From contig CAYNLI010000009.1 in assembly GCA_964398035.1 (NCBI GenBank), forward strand, positions 1-42,045: 42,045 nt of DNA, given 5' to 3'. Shown here piece by piece: positions 16,110 through 24,772 of this stretch. The notes under the pieces were generated by a model. It worked only from the letters and a program-made list of their open reading frames with translations. It did no database searches and had not been told where the DNA came from. Source of the DNA: Saonia sp964398035. GTDB taxonomy: Bacteria; Bacteroidota; Bacteroidia; Flavobacteriales; Flavobacteriaceae. The translations under genes were made by a program, and so were the position numbers. Numbering within the stretch: position 1 is the stretch's first letter; every line of letters starts with the position of its first letter.

Positions 16110-17117
16110 ATGGATATGTATTACTCCTTTATTATTCCTGTTTACAATAGACCTGATGAAATCAAGGAGCTAATGGAAAGCCTTTTATCTCAAAACTATA
16201 CATTAGATTATGAGATTGTAATAGTTGAGGATGGTTCTACAATGTCTTCAGAAAATGTAGTGGAAGAGTTCAAAGAAAAACTCTCGATTAGGTATTTACA
16301 AAAGAAAAATACAGGCCCTGGAGATTCAAGAAACTATGGAATGAGAAATGCCAAGGGCAATTACTTTATTGTATTGGATTCTGATTGTATTTTACCTCCT
16401 AATTATTTAAATGCTGTAAACGATTCTTTGCAAAAGGATTTTGTACACTGTTTTGGTGGTCCAGATGCTGCCCATGATTCTTTTAGCACAGTGCAGAAGG
16501 CTATAAACTATGCTATGACGTCTTTTTTTACTACGGGTGGTATTAGAGGAAATAAGAATTCAGTAAACAAGTTTCAGCCCCGGAGTTTTAATATGGGGAT
16601 ATCCAAAGAAGCATTTACGGCTACAAATGGGTATGGAAATATTCATCCAGGAGAAGACCCTGACCTTACCATTAGAATATGGAATAAGGGGTATGACACC
16701 AAATTAATCCCTGAAGCTTATGTATATCATAAGAGGAGAATAGATTGGAACAAATTCTTTATACAAGTGAATAAGTTTGGCATGGTACGTCCCATACTCA
16801 ATAAATGGCATGTAGGCACTGCAAAAATAACCTATTGGTTTCCCACACTTTTTTGTATTGGATTATTGCTATCGGTAGGATTGTTATTTTTAGGGACTAA
16901 TTGGCCAATCTATCTTTATGGCGTATACTTTATTGTTGTTTTTATAGATGCTTTATTTAAAAACAAGAACTTCATAGTTGCTTTATTGTCAATTGTTGCT
17001 GTGCTTATTCAATTTTCAGGATATGGCTACGGTTTTTTTAAATCAACAATCTTGACTAATTTTAGCAATAAGAAACCTCAGGAGTTATTTCCTAAACTGT
17101 TTTTTAAAACCTACTAA
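16110..17117 (+). CDS. Family 2 glycosyltransferase with C-terminal membrane helices
   Basis: The N-terminal 230 residues form a GT-A nucleotide-sugar transferase: SFIIPVYNRPDEI at the start, VEDGS at 39-43 binding the nucleotide, NTGPGDSRNYGM at 67-78, and DSD at 90-92 as the metal-binding DxD. HPGEDPDLTIRIW follows, with the acceptor-side catalytic ED. About residues 248-320 contain three hydrophobic segments, so the 335-aa protein is anchored in the inner membrane with its active site in the cytoplasm. The sugar, acceptor and pathway cannot be told. The following YbbR-like gene starts directly after its stop codon, making an operon of glycosyltransferase, YbbR and coaE. A second ATG two codons in is an equally possible start. 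Confidence 0.88.
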   Translation: MDMYYSFIIPVYNRPDEIKELMESLLSQNYTLDYEIVIVEDGSTMSSENVVEEFKEKLSIRYLQKKNTGPGDSRNYGMRNAKGNYFIVLDSDCILPPNYLNAVNDSLQKDFVHCFGGPDAAHDSFSTVQKAINYAMTSFFTTGGIRGNKNSVNKFQPRSFNMGISKEAFTATNGYGNIHPGEDPDLTIRIWNKGYDTKLIPEAYVYHKRRIDWNKFFIQVNKFGMVRPILNKWHVGTAKITYWFPTLFCIGLLLSVGLLFLGTNWPIYLYGVYFIVVFIDALFKNKNFIVALLSIVAVLIQFSGYGYGFFKSTILTNFSNKKPQELFPKLFFKTY

Positions 17118-18074
17118 GTGATAAAGAAGCTTAAGAATAGTCTTAGTAAAAGAAAAGTGAAGATTTTTCTAGTGTTCTTATTATGCTCTAGTTTGGCTTG
17201 GCTGTTAAGTAATCTATCGGAATCTTATATTAGTAGTACTACATTTAATTTAGGGTTTGAAGAAGTACCGGACAGCCTATTGTTAACCAATGTTTCTAAA
17301 AATAAAATTGATGTAAAACTTAGGGCCAGTGGCTTTCAGTTTTTAAGTTATGGATTTAGCAGGAAAAGGATAACCATAGACCTATCATCCATTGAAAATA
17401 TAAACTCTAAGTATTTTGTGCCCCAAAGGGTGTATAAAAGGCAAATAGATAAGCAATTGTCAAATTCTATAGAATTAATGGATTTAGACAATGATACTAT
17501 TTTCTTTGATTTTTTTAAGGTGTATTCTAAAGAAGTTCCCGTGGTTTCTGCGATTGATCTCACTTTGGCACAAAACCATTTGTTGGAAGGTGAATTGATT
17601 ATAAAACCAAATAAAGTAACTATTAAAGGGCCAAAAAACGAAATAGATAGTATTACAAGTGTTAGAACATCAACGATAGTGTTATCAGAATTAACCTCAG
17701 ATTTCTCCCAGAATGTAGTACTTATTAAACCGCCTGCAATTTTAAATACAGAGTTTTTAATTAAAACAGTGACAATTTCAGGTATTGTATCCAAGTTTTC
17801 AGAAAAAATTATAGACGTTCCAGTCGAGGTAATCAACCTTCCTGAGGGAATGGAAATACAAACATTTCCCAACATCGTTTCTATTTTATGTAAAGCAAAA
17901 TTGAATGAACTAAAAGGATTAACTGTATCAGATTTTTCACTTGTAGTAGATTATAATTCAAATAAAGACAGAACAACCAACATTTTGCCATTGCAATTAA
18001 TGAAAAAACCAGAAAAAGTACATAGCGCACTTCCAATGAAAACTCAAGTGGAATATATTTTAAGAAAAAAATAA
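17118..18074 (+). CDS. YbbR-like domain protein (CdaR type)
   Basis: The protein (318 aa) has one N-terminal membrane helix (about 14-33, FLVFLLCSSLAWLLSNLS) and an extracytoplasmic part of beta-rich YbbR-type repeats. Examples are VKLRASGFQFLSYGF, then VTIKGPKNEIDSITSVRTSTI and GMEIQTFPNIVSILCKAKL. In Firmicutes YbbR/CdaR regulates the diadenylate cyclase CdaA; here no cyclase gene is adjacent, so that role is not shown. The start is GTG at 17118, immediately after the TAA of the glycosyltransferase; no in-frame ATG lies before the membrane helix. The stop shares one base with the coaE start (TAATG). The YbbR-coaE order is common in Flavobacteriaceae. Confidence 0.85.
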   Translation: MIKKLKNSLSKRKVKIFLVFLLCSSLAWLLSNLSESYISSTTFNLGFEEVPDSLLLTNVSKNKIDVKLRASGFQFLSYGFSRKRITIDLSSIENINSKYFVPQRVYKRQIDKQLSNSIELMDLDNDTIFFDFFKVYSKEVPVVSAIDLTLAQNHLLEGELIIKPNKVTIKGPKNEIDSITSVRTSTIVLSELTSDFSQNVVLIKPPAILNTEFLIKTVTISGIVSKFSEKIIDVPVEVINLPEGMEIQTFPNIVSILCKAKLNELKGLTVSDFSLVVDYNSNKDRTTNILPLQLMKKPEKVHSALPMKTQVEYILRKK

Positions 18075-18652
18075 TGGTTGTAGGACTTACAGGAGGTATT
18101 GGGAGTGGAAAAACTGTTGTGGCAAAAATGTTCAAGGCTTTAGACGTGCCAGTATATAATTCTGATAAAGAAGCCAAACGATTGATGAAATCATCCAAAA
18201 AAGTTAGAAAATCGATAATCAAACTTTTAGGAAAAAATGCTTATAATGGCAAAAAACTAAACAAAACCTATATTTCTAACAGTATTTTCACCAATAAAGA
18301 CTTACTGAAAAAAATAAATAGTATTGTTCATCCTGCAGTAAAAAATCATTTTTCTGCATGGGTAAAAAAACAAAATGCGCCATATGTGATTCAGGAAACG
18401 GCCATTATATTTGAGAATTCATCAGAAAAAAATTACGATAAAATCATATTGGTGGTAGCGCCAAAAGAAACACGTTTGGAAAGGGTTGTGAGTAGGGACG
18501 GGGTCTCCAAGAAGAAAGTAATAGAAAGAATGAACAACCAATGGGATGATAGCATAAAAGCAAAAAAGTCTGACTATGTTATTGAGAACATCCATTTAAA
18601 AGATACAAAATCTGAGGTAATCAGAATCCACAATCAACTACTTGCAGAATAG
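18074..18652 (+). CDS. coaE: Dephospho-CoA kinase
   Basis: CoaE phosphorylates the ribose 3'-OH of dephospho-CoA, the last step of coenzyme A synthesis. The 192-aa P-loop kinase starts with MVVGLTGGIGSGKT, Walker A at 7-14. The family-typical LDVPVYNSDKEAKRLM follows, then VHPAV, and VIQETAIIFENSSEKNYDKII with the acidic lid partner. VVAPKETRLERVVSRDGVSKKKV carries arginines of the lid. Translation is coupled to the YbbR gene by a 1-bp overlap. An 84-bp gap with a possible promoter precedes the histidine kinase. Together with coaBC the window supplies three of the CoA steps. Confidence 0.95.
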   Translation: MVVGLTGGIGSGKTVVAKMFKALDVPVYNSDKEAKRLMKSSKKVRKSIIKLLGKNAYNGKKLNKTYISNSIFTNKDLLKKINSIVHPAVKNHFSAWVKKQNAPYVIQETAIIFENSSEKNYDKIILVVAPKETRLERVVSRDGVSKKKVIERMNNQWDDSIKAKKSDYVIENIHLKDTKSEVIRIHNQLLAE

Positions 18653-18736
18653 ATTAATCCAGTAATTTTAACATAATTGTTAAGGTTTGGTTAAACATTT
18701 AAGCTGCAAGATGTTAAATTTATAATTTTACACAAA

Positions 18737-20320
18737 ATGAAGAAGAAGTTATTTATACTTCTAGTAATCTTAATGAGCCTTTCCCTTATAGGAATAATCT
18801 TTGTACAAGGGTATTGGATTTCGAGGTCAGTAGAGGATAGAGAAGAGCAATTTTCCAACACAGTAGCCGAAGTATTAAGTAGGGTAACTGATAAGATAGA
18901 AGAGAAGGAAAGAAGTGATTATTTTGAAAGGTACAATAGGATAATAGATAGTGTTGGTGAAGAACCCCAAAGCTCTCACCTTAGTAGCTTGGTCTTTGTT
19001 AATAGAGATGATAATTCTAATGAAATTCTTTTTTATCAACATGGAATTTTAGAAGAAGATTATAATATAGCATCTACGTTCTTTGATAACGGTATTGGAA
19101 TGGATACCAACAATATTAAAAACTATACCAGTAGAAGAACCACTACGGTTTTTAAGGAGGAATATGGTTTGGATGGAAAACAATACAAACTTACACCTGT
19201 TCAAAAATTAGAAAAAATTGGTGGACTGTCTAAAATGGAAAAAGCTGTGTTTGATGATGTTTTTGGAGAGCTTGCTAAAACGGTACCTGTTCATAAAAGG
19301 GTTACCAAACAAGAAATAGAACTTCTAATAAGTAGAGAGTTAAAAAACCGGAGAATAAATATAGATTATGAATACGGGGTCTATAGTAAAGGTTTACCGA
19401 CAAAGTTGAGGTCCAAAAAATTTAAATTTTCAGAAACCACTATTCACAGGTCACCTATATTTAAGGATAGTGAAGGAAATACAAATTTTTCCCTATTACT
19501 TAATTTTCCTGATAAAGAGAATTTTTTATTTAAGTCAATTATGGGAATGGCAACTTTATCGTTTTTGTTCACTTTGGTTATTATAATTGCTTATACAAGT
19601 GCAATTTATCAATTGATAAAGCAAAAAAAGATTTCTGAAATAAAAACGGATTTCATAAATAATATGACACATGAGTTTAAAACGCCCATAGCCACTATTA
19701 ACTTAGCTGTAGAAGCCATTAAGAATCCTAAGGTAATAGGAGATAAAGATAAAATAAATCGTTATCTTAAAATGATAAAGGAAGAAAATAAACGAATGCA
19801 CGCCCAAGTAGAAAACGTGTTGCGAATATCCCAGTTGGAGAAAAAACAGTTGGATATTAGTAAGGAAAAGGTAGATATGCACGACATTATAAATGATGCT
19901 ATCGTCCATATAGAACTAATAGTTGCTGATAAGGGAGGTTATATAAAAGGGCATTTAGATGCTGATACAACAGAAGTGTTGGGGAATGAAATGCATTTAA
20001 CAAATGTCATTGTCAATATTTTGGACAATGCTGTAAAATACTCCACAGAAGCTCCTAAAATAGATGTGTTTACGGAGTTGGTAAGGAACAATATTGTAAT
20101 AAAAATACAAGACCAAGGTGCTGGGATGAGTAAAGCAGTGCTAAAAAGAGTCTTTGAAAAATTCTACCGCGAACATACGGGGAACATACATAATGTAAAA
20201 GGGCATGGTTTAGGTCTTGCCTATGTAAAACAAATAATAGATGATCACCAAGGTGATGTTTATGCAGAAAGTGAAAAAGGAAAAGGAAGCACTTTTTATA
20301 TAAAATTGCCTTTAATATAA
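18737..20320 (+). CDS. Sensor histidine kinase (RprX-like)
   Basis: The 527-aa kinase has an N-terminal membrane helix (about 4-27), a periplasmic sensor region of about 240 residues without a recognised domain, and a second helix (about 267-292). The cytoplasmic core follows. The phosphorylated histidine is H312 in NNMTHEFKTPIATIN. The ATP-binding domain shows the N box (NVIVNILDNAVKYS), G1 (IQDQGAGMS) and G2 (GHGLGLAYVKQI). The next gene, 5 bp on, encodes its OmpR-type response regulator. The pair resembles RprX/RprY of Bacteroides in position and architecture; the signal is unknown. A box TAATTTTA (18723-18730, seven of eight to consensus) lies just upstream of the ATG. Confidence 0.93.
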   Translation: MKKKLFILLVILMSLSLIGIIFVQGYWISRSVEDREEQFSNTVAEVLSRVTDKIEEKERSDYFERYNRIIDSVGEEPQSSHLSSLVFVNRDDNSNEILFYQHGILEEDYNIASTFFDNGIGMDTNNIKNYTSRRTTTVFKEEYGLDGKQYKLTPVQKLEKIGGLSKMEKAVFDDVFGELAKTVPVHKRVTKQEIELLISRELKNRRINIDYEYGVYSKGLPTKLRSKKFKFSETTIHRSPIFKDSEGNTNFSLLLNFPDKENFLFKSIMGMATLSFLFTLVIIIAYTSAIYQLIKQKKISEIKTDFINNMTHEFKTPIATINLAVEAIKNPKVIGDKDKINRYLKMIKEENKRMHAQVENVLRISQLEKKQLDISKEKVDMHDIINDAIVHIELIVADKGGYIKGHLDADTTEVLGNEMHLTNVIVNILDNAVKYSTEAPKIDVFTELVRNNIVIKIQDQGAGMSKAVLKRVFEKFYREHTGNIHNVKGHGLGLAYVKQIIDDHQGDVYAESEKGKGSTFYIKLPLI

Positions 20321-20325
20321 AAAAT

Positions 20326-21048
20326 ATGGAAACAATAAATAAGAAAATTCTTTTAGTTGAAGATGATCCAAATTTTGGAATTGTTCTAAAGGACTATTTG
20401 TCCATGAACGATTTTGATGTAGTTCTTGCCAAAAATGGAATGGAAGGTTTTGAAAAATTCAAGAAAGACAACTATGATGTATGTATTTTGGATGTAATGA
20501 TGCCTTATAAAGATGGTTTTACTTTGGCAAGGGAAATAAGGGATAAGAATGAGAATGTTCCTATTATTTTCTTGACGGCAAAAACCATGAAGGAGGATAT
20601 CTTAAAAGGATATAAAGCAGGGGCTGATGATTATTTGAACAAACCTTTTGATTCTGAAGTATTGTTGATGAAGCTTAGGGCCATTATACAAAGAAAAGCT
20701 TCTAATTCATTGGCTGATAGTAAACAATTTGAATTTACCATTGGTAATTTTCATTTGAATTCTAAACTAAGATTTTTAAAATACAAGGAAGAAGAATCCA
20801 TTAAATTATCTCCCAAAGAGAATGAGCTATTGCGTTTATTGGCTTTGCACGAGAATGATTTGATGCCTAGAGAGTTGGCATTGACTAAAATATGGAGAGA
20901 TGATAATTATTTTACATCCAGAAGTATGGACGTATATATTGCCAAACTGCGTAAATACCTTAAAAAGGATGATGTAGTAGAAATACTTAACATTCATGGA
21001 GAAGGTTTCCGTTTGGTGGTCAAGAAAGATCCAAATGTAATCGAATAG
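20326..21048 (+). CDS. OmpR/PhoB-family response regulator (RprY-like)
   Basis: The 240-aa regulator has a receiver domain at 1-122 with acidic pocket E12, D13 and D14, phosphoacceptor D56 (DVCILDVMMP), T84 (FLTAK) and K106 (LNKPFD). The C-terminal winged helix covers about 130-233 and ends FTSRSMDVYIAKLRKYLKK, the recognition helix of this family. All residues needed for phosphotransfer are present. It is partner of the kinase encoded 5 bp upstream, and the operon ends at a strong terminator 27 bp after its stop. In Bacteroides and Porphyromonas the related RprY regulates stress and transport genes, but the regulon here cannot be inferred. Confidence 0.93.
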   Translation: METINKKILLVEDDPNFGIVLKDYLSMNDFDVVLAKNGMEGFEKFKKDNYDVCILDVMMPYKDGFTLAREIRDKNENVPIIFLTAKTMKEDILKGYKAGADDYLNKPFDSEVLLMKLRAIIQRKASNSLADSKQFEFTIGNFHLNSKLRFLKYKEEESIKLSPKENELLRLLALHENDLMPRELALTKIWRDDNYFTSRSMDVYIAKLRKYLKKDDVVEILNIHGEGFRLVVKKDPNVIE

Positions 21049-21070
21049 AAAAAAATAGTTGTTTAAAATA

Positions 21071-21107
21071 AAAGGAGCCGTATGTCAATAACATACGGCT
21101 CTTTTTA
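21071..21107 (+). terminator. Bidirectional terminator between the response regulator and gluconokinase genes
   Basis: GAGCCGTATGT (21075-21085) pairs perfectly with ACATACGGCTC (21091-21101) around a 5-nt loop, with T tracts in both reading directions. It terminates the plus-strand two-component operon and the minus-strand eight-gene operon that converges on it. Confidence 0.9.
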
Positions 21108-21132
21108 TTATGATTAATTTTATTAAAAAATG

Positions 21133-21624
21133 TTAGAGTTGCTTCAGTATTTCTTTAACCATTAACTCAGGAGATTTGGTTATCCCCACAGTTATGGCAC
21201 TTTTTGGGGGTTCTAATGTATTAAATTGGGATTGTAATAAAGAACTGGGCATATAATGATCTTTCCTTTTTCCTATTCTTTCAGATATTTCCTCAAATGT
21301 TCCATTGAGGTGAACCCAAACTACTCTGTTTTTAATTTTATTGGACAATAAACTCCTATAGTGTTCCTTTAAAGATGAGCAGGCAATAATAGCGCCATCC
21401 GCATGTTCAATGGCTAACTCATTCAATCTTACCAACCAGTCATAGCGGTCGTCGTCATTCAAGGCATTGCCAGCTTCCATTTTTTTTACATTTACTTCTG
21501 GGTGAAAATCATCCCCATCATAAAAGGGAATGCTTAATTTTTCTGATAACAATGCTCCAATAGTGGTTTTCCCACACCCAGAAACACCCATAATGAAAAA
21601 AATATTTTTTTTGGTTTGGGCCAT
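21133..21624 (-). CDS. Gluconokinase
   Basis: A 163-aa P-loop kinase of the GntK type, phosphorylating D-gluconate to 6-phosphogluconate. Walker A is GVSGCGKT at 13-20. IPFYDGDDFHPEVNVKKMEAG carries the family's gluconate-binding DGDDFH/KM segment. DDDRYDWLVRL, IIACSSLKEHYR and WVHLNGTFEEISERIGKRKDH with MPSSLLQSQF complete the family pattern. It is the last gene of the minus-strand operon, 5 bp after miaA, and ends shortly before a bidirectional terminator. There are no gluconate transporter or other Entner-Doudoroff genes nearby, so its link to miaA is probably only cotranscription. Shikimate kinase and adenylylsulfate kinase are excluded by the motifs. Confidence 0.92.
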   Translation of the reverse strand: MAQTKKNIFFIMGVSGCGKTTIGALLSEKLSIPFYDGDDFHPEVNVKKMEAGNALNDDDRYDWLVRLNELAIEHADGAIIACSSLKEHYRSLLSNKIKNRVVWVHLNGTFEEISERIGKRKDHYMPSSLLQSQFNTLEPPKSAITVGITKSPELMVKEILKQL

Positions 21625-21629
21625 ATAAT

Positions 21630-22529
21630 TTATTGTTTTTTTATTTCTTTTAGCACATCCTCAATCTTATAATCATAATTAACCCAAAGGATATTTTGGT
21701 TCTTTTTAAACCATGTTCCTTGCCTTTTGGCAAATCTCCTTGTATTTTTTTTAATTTCTGAAATAGCGAAATCTAAAGTCCATTCCCCATCAAAAAATTT
21801 GAACAGTTCTTTATACCCAACAGTTTGTAACGCATTCAAATTTTTATGAACTATCAATGATTCAGCTTCTTTCAATAAACCGGCTTCCATCATAATGTCC
21901 ACTCTTTTGTTTATCCTGTCATAGATAAGTTCTCGTTCAGCTGCTATCCCTATGGTCACTGTTTTAAATGTTCTTGTAGTATTTTTTTTATTGAGGAAAG
22001 ATGAATATGATTTTCCAGATCCAATACAAACCTCTAAAGCCCTTATCACTCGTTGAGGGTTCTCTATATCTACAGTAGTGTAATATTTTTTATCTAGCTC
22101 TTTCAATTTATCTTGTAAAGGCTCTATCCCTTGATTATTGAATATTTTATTGAGATCTAAACGTATTTTAGGGTCTACGGTCGGGAATTCATCAAACCCA
22201 TTGGAAACAGCATCAATATATAGACCACTGCCACCAACCATGACTACAATATCAAGCTTTTTAAAAAGCTTTTCCAGTAGTTTAATAGCCTCTTTTTCAA
22301 AATCCCCAACAGTATATGGTTCTAAAATACTTTTGTGCTGTATAAAGTGATGTGGGGCATTTCCTAATTCCTCCTTGGATGGTACAGCGGTACCGATGGA
22401 CATTTCCTTAAAAAACTGTCGGGAATCTGCTGAAATAATTTCAGTATTGTAATGTTGGGCAATTTTAATAGCCAATTTGGTTTTTCCTATACCAGTAGGG
22501 CCAATTACAGATATTAAAGTTTTTTTCAT
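21630..22529 (-). CDS. miaA: tRNA dimethylallyltransferase
   Basis: MiaA transfers a dimethylallyl group to N6 of A37 in tRNAs that read UNN codons. The 299-aa enzyme has the P-loop GPTGIGKT at 10-17 and the family-specific ISADSRQFFKEMSIGTAVPS, whose D and Q contact the target adenine and whose pattern matches D/SRQxY of other MiaA proteins. GGSGLYIDAVSNGFDE, NPQRVIRALEV and QTVGYKELFKFFDG follow, with TRRFAKRQGTWFKK at the C-terminal tRNA-binding end. Its ATG overlaps the stop of the ion channel gene (ATGA, 4 bp). The tRNA i6A37 modification it makes would normally be thiomethylated by MiaB, not encoded here. Confidence 0.96.
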   Translation of the reverse strand: MKKTLISVIGPTGIGKTKLAIKIAQHYNTEIISADSRQFFKEMSIGTAVPSKEELGNAPHHFIQHKSILEPYTVGDFEKEAIKLLEKLFKKLDIVVMVGGSGLYIDAVSNGFDEFPTVDPKIRLDLNKIFNNQGIEPLQDKLKELDKKYYTTVDIENPQRVIRALEVCIGSGKSYSSFLNKKNTTRTFKTVTIGIAAERELIYDRINKRVDIMMEAGLLKEAESLIVHKNLNALQTVGYKELFKFFDGEWTLDFAISEIKKNTRRFAKRQGTWFKKNQNILWVNYDYKIEDVLKEIKKQ

Positions 22530-23356
22530 TGCAGTTCACTTCCACAGTTATAGCAGTGGGTGGCATCATCTCTGTGCCCTTCAACTGAACAGCTGAGACA
22601 TGCTTGTGTATTTAAATGTACTTTTTCGTTTTTTCCTTGTTTAGAGAATTCTGCTGTAACTATGCCAGTTGGCACGGCAATAATACCGTAACCCAATATC
22701 ATCACCATTGTAGCTATGAATTGTCCAAAAGGAGTTTGTGGAGCAATATCACCATAGCCTACAGTAGTCAAGGTTACTATGGCCCAATAAACACTTCGAG
22801 GAATGCTTGTAAAACCTGCGGCATCACTTTCTACCCAATACATAATGGTGCCCATGATTACCGAAAGGATGAGCACTGCAAAAATAAAGACTGCTATTTT
22901 GGCTTTACTTGCTTTAAGGGCCTTTGTTATATTTGATGCTTCCCCAATAAATTTCACCAATTTAAGAATTCTAAAAATACGTAATAGCCTAAAAGCCCTA
23001 ACGGCTAGGAGAACTTGTGACCCTACAAAAATGTAAGAGAGGTAAAGAGGTATAGTAGAGATGAAATCTATAATGCCATAAAAGCTAAAAATATATTTAA
23101 ACGGTTTTTTTATACTTATGATTCTGAAAATATATTCTATAGTAAAGAATATAGTGACAATCCACTCCATAATAAGAAGGCTGGCATGGTATTTTTCATC
23201 AATTCCCTTAACGCTTTCCAACATTACCAATATCACACTGATTATGATAAGGATGAAAAGAATGATGTCAAACCATTTTCCTATTGGAGTGTCCGCCTCA
23301 TAAATAACTTCATGAATTTTTCCTCGCCAACCTATATGTTTCCTTTTGTTTTTCAA
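22526..23356 (-). CDS. Voltage-gated-type potassium channel with C-terminal zinc ribbon
   Basis: This 276-aa protein follows the six-TM plan of voltage-gated K+ channels. Helices S1-S3 lie in about 30-115. S4 with spaced arginines is near 120-136 (RAFRLLRIFRILKLVKF), S5 near 152-172, the selectivity filter TTVGYGD at 197-203, and S6 near 211-233. After a short linker the tail holds C253-x2-C256 and C268-x2-C271, a four-cysteine zinc ribbon, in place of a large RCK or cyclic-nucleotide domain. The start is TTG at 23356: the next in-frame codons upstream end at a stop. It overlaps miaA by 4 bp and begins 1 bp after the exonuclease stop. K+ selectivity is supported by the filter; gating is inference. 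Confidence 0.9.
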   Translation of the reverse strand: MKNKRKHIGWRGKIHEVIYEADTPIGKWFDIILFILIIISVILVMLESVKGIDEKYHASLLIMEWIVTIFFTIEYIFRIISIKKPFKYIFSFYGIIDFISTIPLYLSYIFVGSQVLLAVRAFRLLRIFRILKLVKFIGEASNITKALKASKAKIAVFIFAVLILSVIMGTIMYWVESDAAGFTSIPRSVYWAIVTLTTVGYGDIAPQTPFGQFIATMVMILGYGIIAVPTGIVTAEFSKQGKNEKVHLNTQACLSCSVEGHRDDATHCYNCGSELQ

Positions 23357-23357
23357 T

Positions 23358-24725
23358 TTATGAGTTTAGCTCTAAAATTTTAAGAACTCTTCTTTTTCTA
23401 AGATAGGATTCAATAATGTAATTGGTATTGTCATCACCTTCCATATGAGTGATTATGGATTCTAAGATATGAATATTATTTAGTTGATGGTTAAGGTCAA
23501 AAAAAACAAGCCCTTTAAAAACTCCATTCTTGATTAAAATGGCACTGCGTTCACCAACTTCTCTTCCTTTGTCAACAATAACAATGTTTTTATTTATAAG
23601 ACTATATTTAGCTACTGCTTCTAACACTCTTTTGTTATAGGTTTCTACATCTTCCTTTTCTATACAAGCCCCAAAACATTCCCCATCATTGTATTTAGAA
23701 CAATTGTTTTTTGCTTCTGAAATGCCATTTAGTTTATCGCACAATTGGAATTCTTGACTTATTTTATATAATTGATTTTTTGCCGAAATAATGCTATTAA
23801 ACCCTGTGATTTTATCGGTCTTACCATTTAATTTTTCTGCTTTTAAAGTTAAATATCCTTTTTCATTAGTTTTATAATAGATGGCGTGGGAAAACAACCT
23901 CTGTTTTTTATGTGTATTGTAAATAGGTCGGTTTTTAATTAATTCCTCATTTTCTTTAAGTAGTGCAATGAGTTCATTTCCTGTTTTTTCAAAAGTTATT
24001 TTTTTGGTTTCCTTCCTCAGTTTTATTGCTTTTTTTCCATTGTTGGTGAAATGCTGGTTCACTCTTTTTTTGATGTTGTTGCTTTTGCCTAGGAAGATGA
24101 TTTCACCATCCTTATTGTGCATATAGTAGACCCCGGTTTCTGAAGGTAGTTGTTCCACAATATCCAATTGAGTAGGAGAAAGTTCTCCCAAAGTTTCTTC
24201 TTTAATGACACTTCTTATGATGGATTTATCTGAATCTTTGGTAAGCAAGAGCTTAAACAATTTAATAGTGGCAAGTGCGTCTCCATTGGCTCTATGGCGG
24301 TCACTGACAGGAATTCCTAGTGAACGCACCAATTTTCCCAAGCTATAGGATTCTGCTTCAGGAATCAACTTTTTTGAAAGATCTACCGTGCAAATGGTTT
24401 TACGTTCAAAATTGTAGCCCAAACGACGGTATTCGGTTCTTAGAATCCTATAATCAAACTGTGCATTATGGGCAACTAGCACCGCATCTTGGGTAATTTC
24501 TATAATACGCTTAGCTACCTCATGAAATTTAGGTGCCGTGCGGAGCATTTTATTGTTTATGCCAGTGAGTTTAACAACAAAGGGTTGAATATCTTTTTCT
24601 GGATTTACAAGACTAATGAACTTGTCCACTACTTTATGACCATCAAATCTATGAATAGCTATTTCAGTTATACCTTCCTCGTTATATTTCCCTCCAGTAG
24701 TTTCTATATCTAAAATAACGTACAT
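23358..24725 (-). CDS. DnaQ-like exonuclease fused to a UvrC-type GIY-YIG domain
   Basis: The 455-aa protein joins two nucleases. Residues 1-165 form a DEDDh 3'-5' exonuclease: D6 and E8 (ILDIETTG), D91 (AHNAQFDYRIL), H144 and D149 (HRANGDA). Residues about 192-275 form a GIY-YIG domain: LPSETGVYYMHNKDGEII, FLGKSNNIKKRVNQHF, and ENEELIKNRPIYN with the glutamate that would bind metal. The C-terminal third has a UvrC-like cysteine cluster (C329, C342, C350, C354). This resembles the DnaQ-Cho fusions seen in several phyla and is plausibly a DNA repair or turnover nuclease rather than replicative proofreading. GVYY replaces GIYY and FLGKS stands for YIGKS. It is in the middle of an eight-gene operon. 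Confidence 0.88.
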   Translation of the reverse strand: MYVILDIETTGGKYNEEGITEIAIHRFDGHKVVDKFISLVNPEKDIQPFVVKLTGINNKMLRTAPKFHEVAKRIIEITQDAVLVAHNAQFDYRILRTEYRRLGYNFERKTICTVDLSKKLIPEAESYSLGKLVRSLGIPVSDRHRANGDALATIKLFKLLLTKDSDKSIIRSVIKEETLGELSPTQLDIVEQLPSETGVYYMHNKDGEIIFLGKSNNIKKRVNQHFTNNGKKAIKLRKETKKITFEKTGNELIALLKENEELIKNRPIYNTHKKQRLFSHAIYYKTNEKGYLTLKAEKLNGKTDKITGFNSIISAKNQLYKISQEFQLCDKLNGISEAKNNCSKYNDGECFGACIEKEDVETYNKRVLEAVAKYSLINKNIVIVDKGREVGERSAILIKNGVFKGLVFFDLNHQLNNIHILESIITHMEGDDNTNYIIESYLRKRRVLKILELNS

Positions 24726-24772
24726 TAAATCCTATGCATTTGATATTAGTTTGTTTTATAAAGGTAAAGGTA

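Noticed and set aside
17348..17875. 175-aa minus-strand ORF inside the YbbR gene
   Set aside because: It is antisense to a recognised protein, lacks any domain, and is explained by AT-rich codon use of the real gene.
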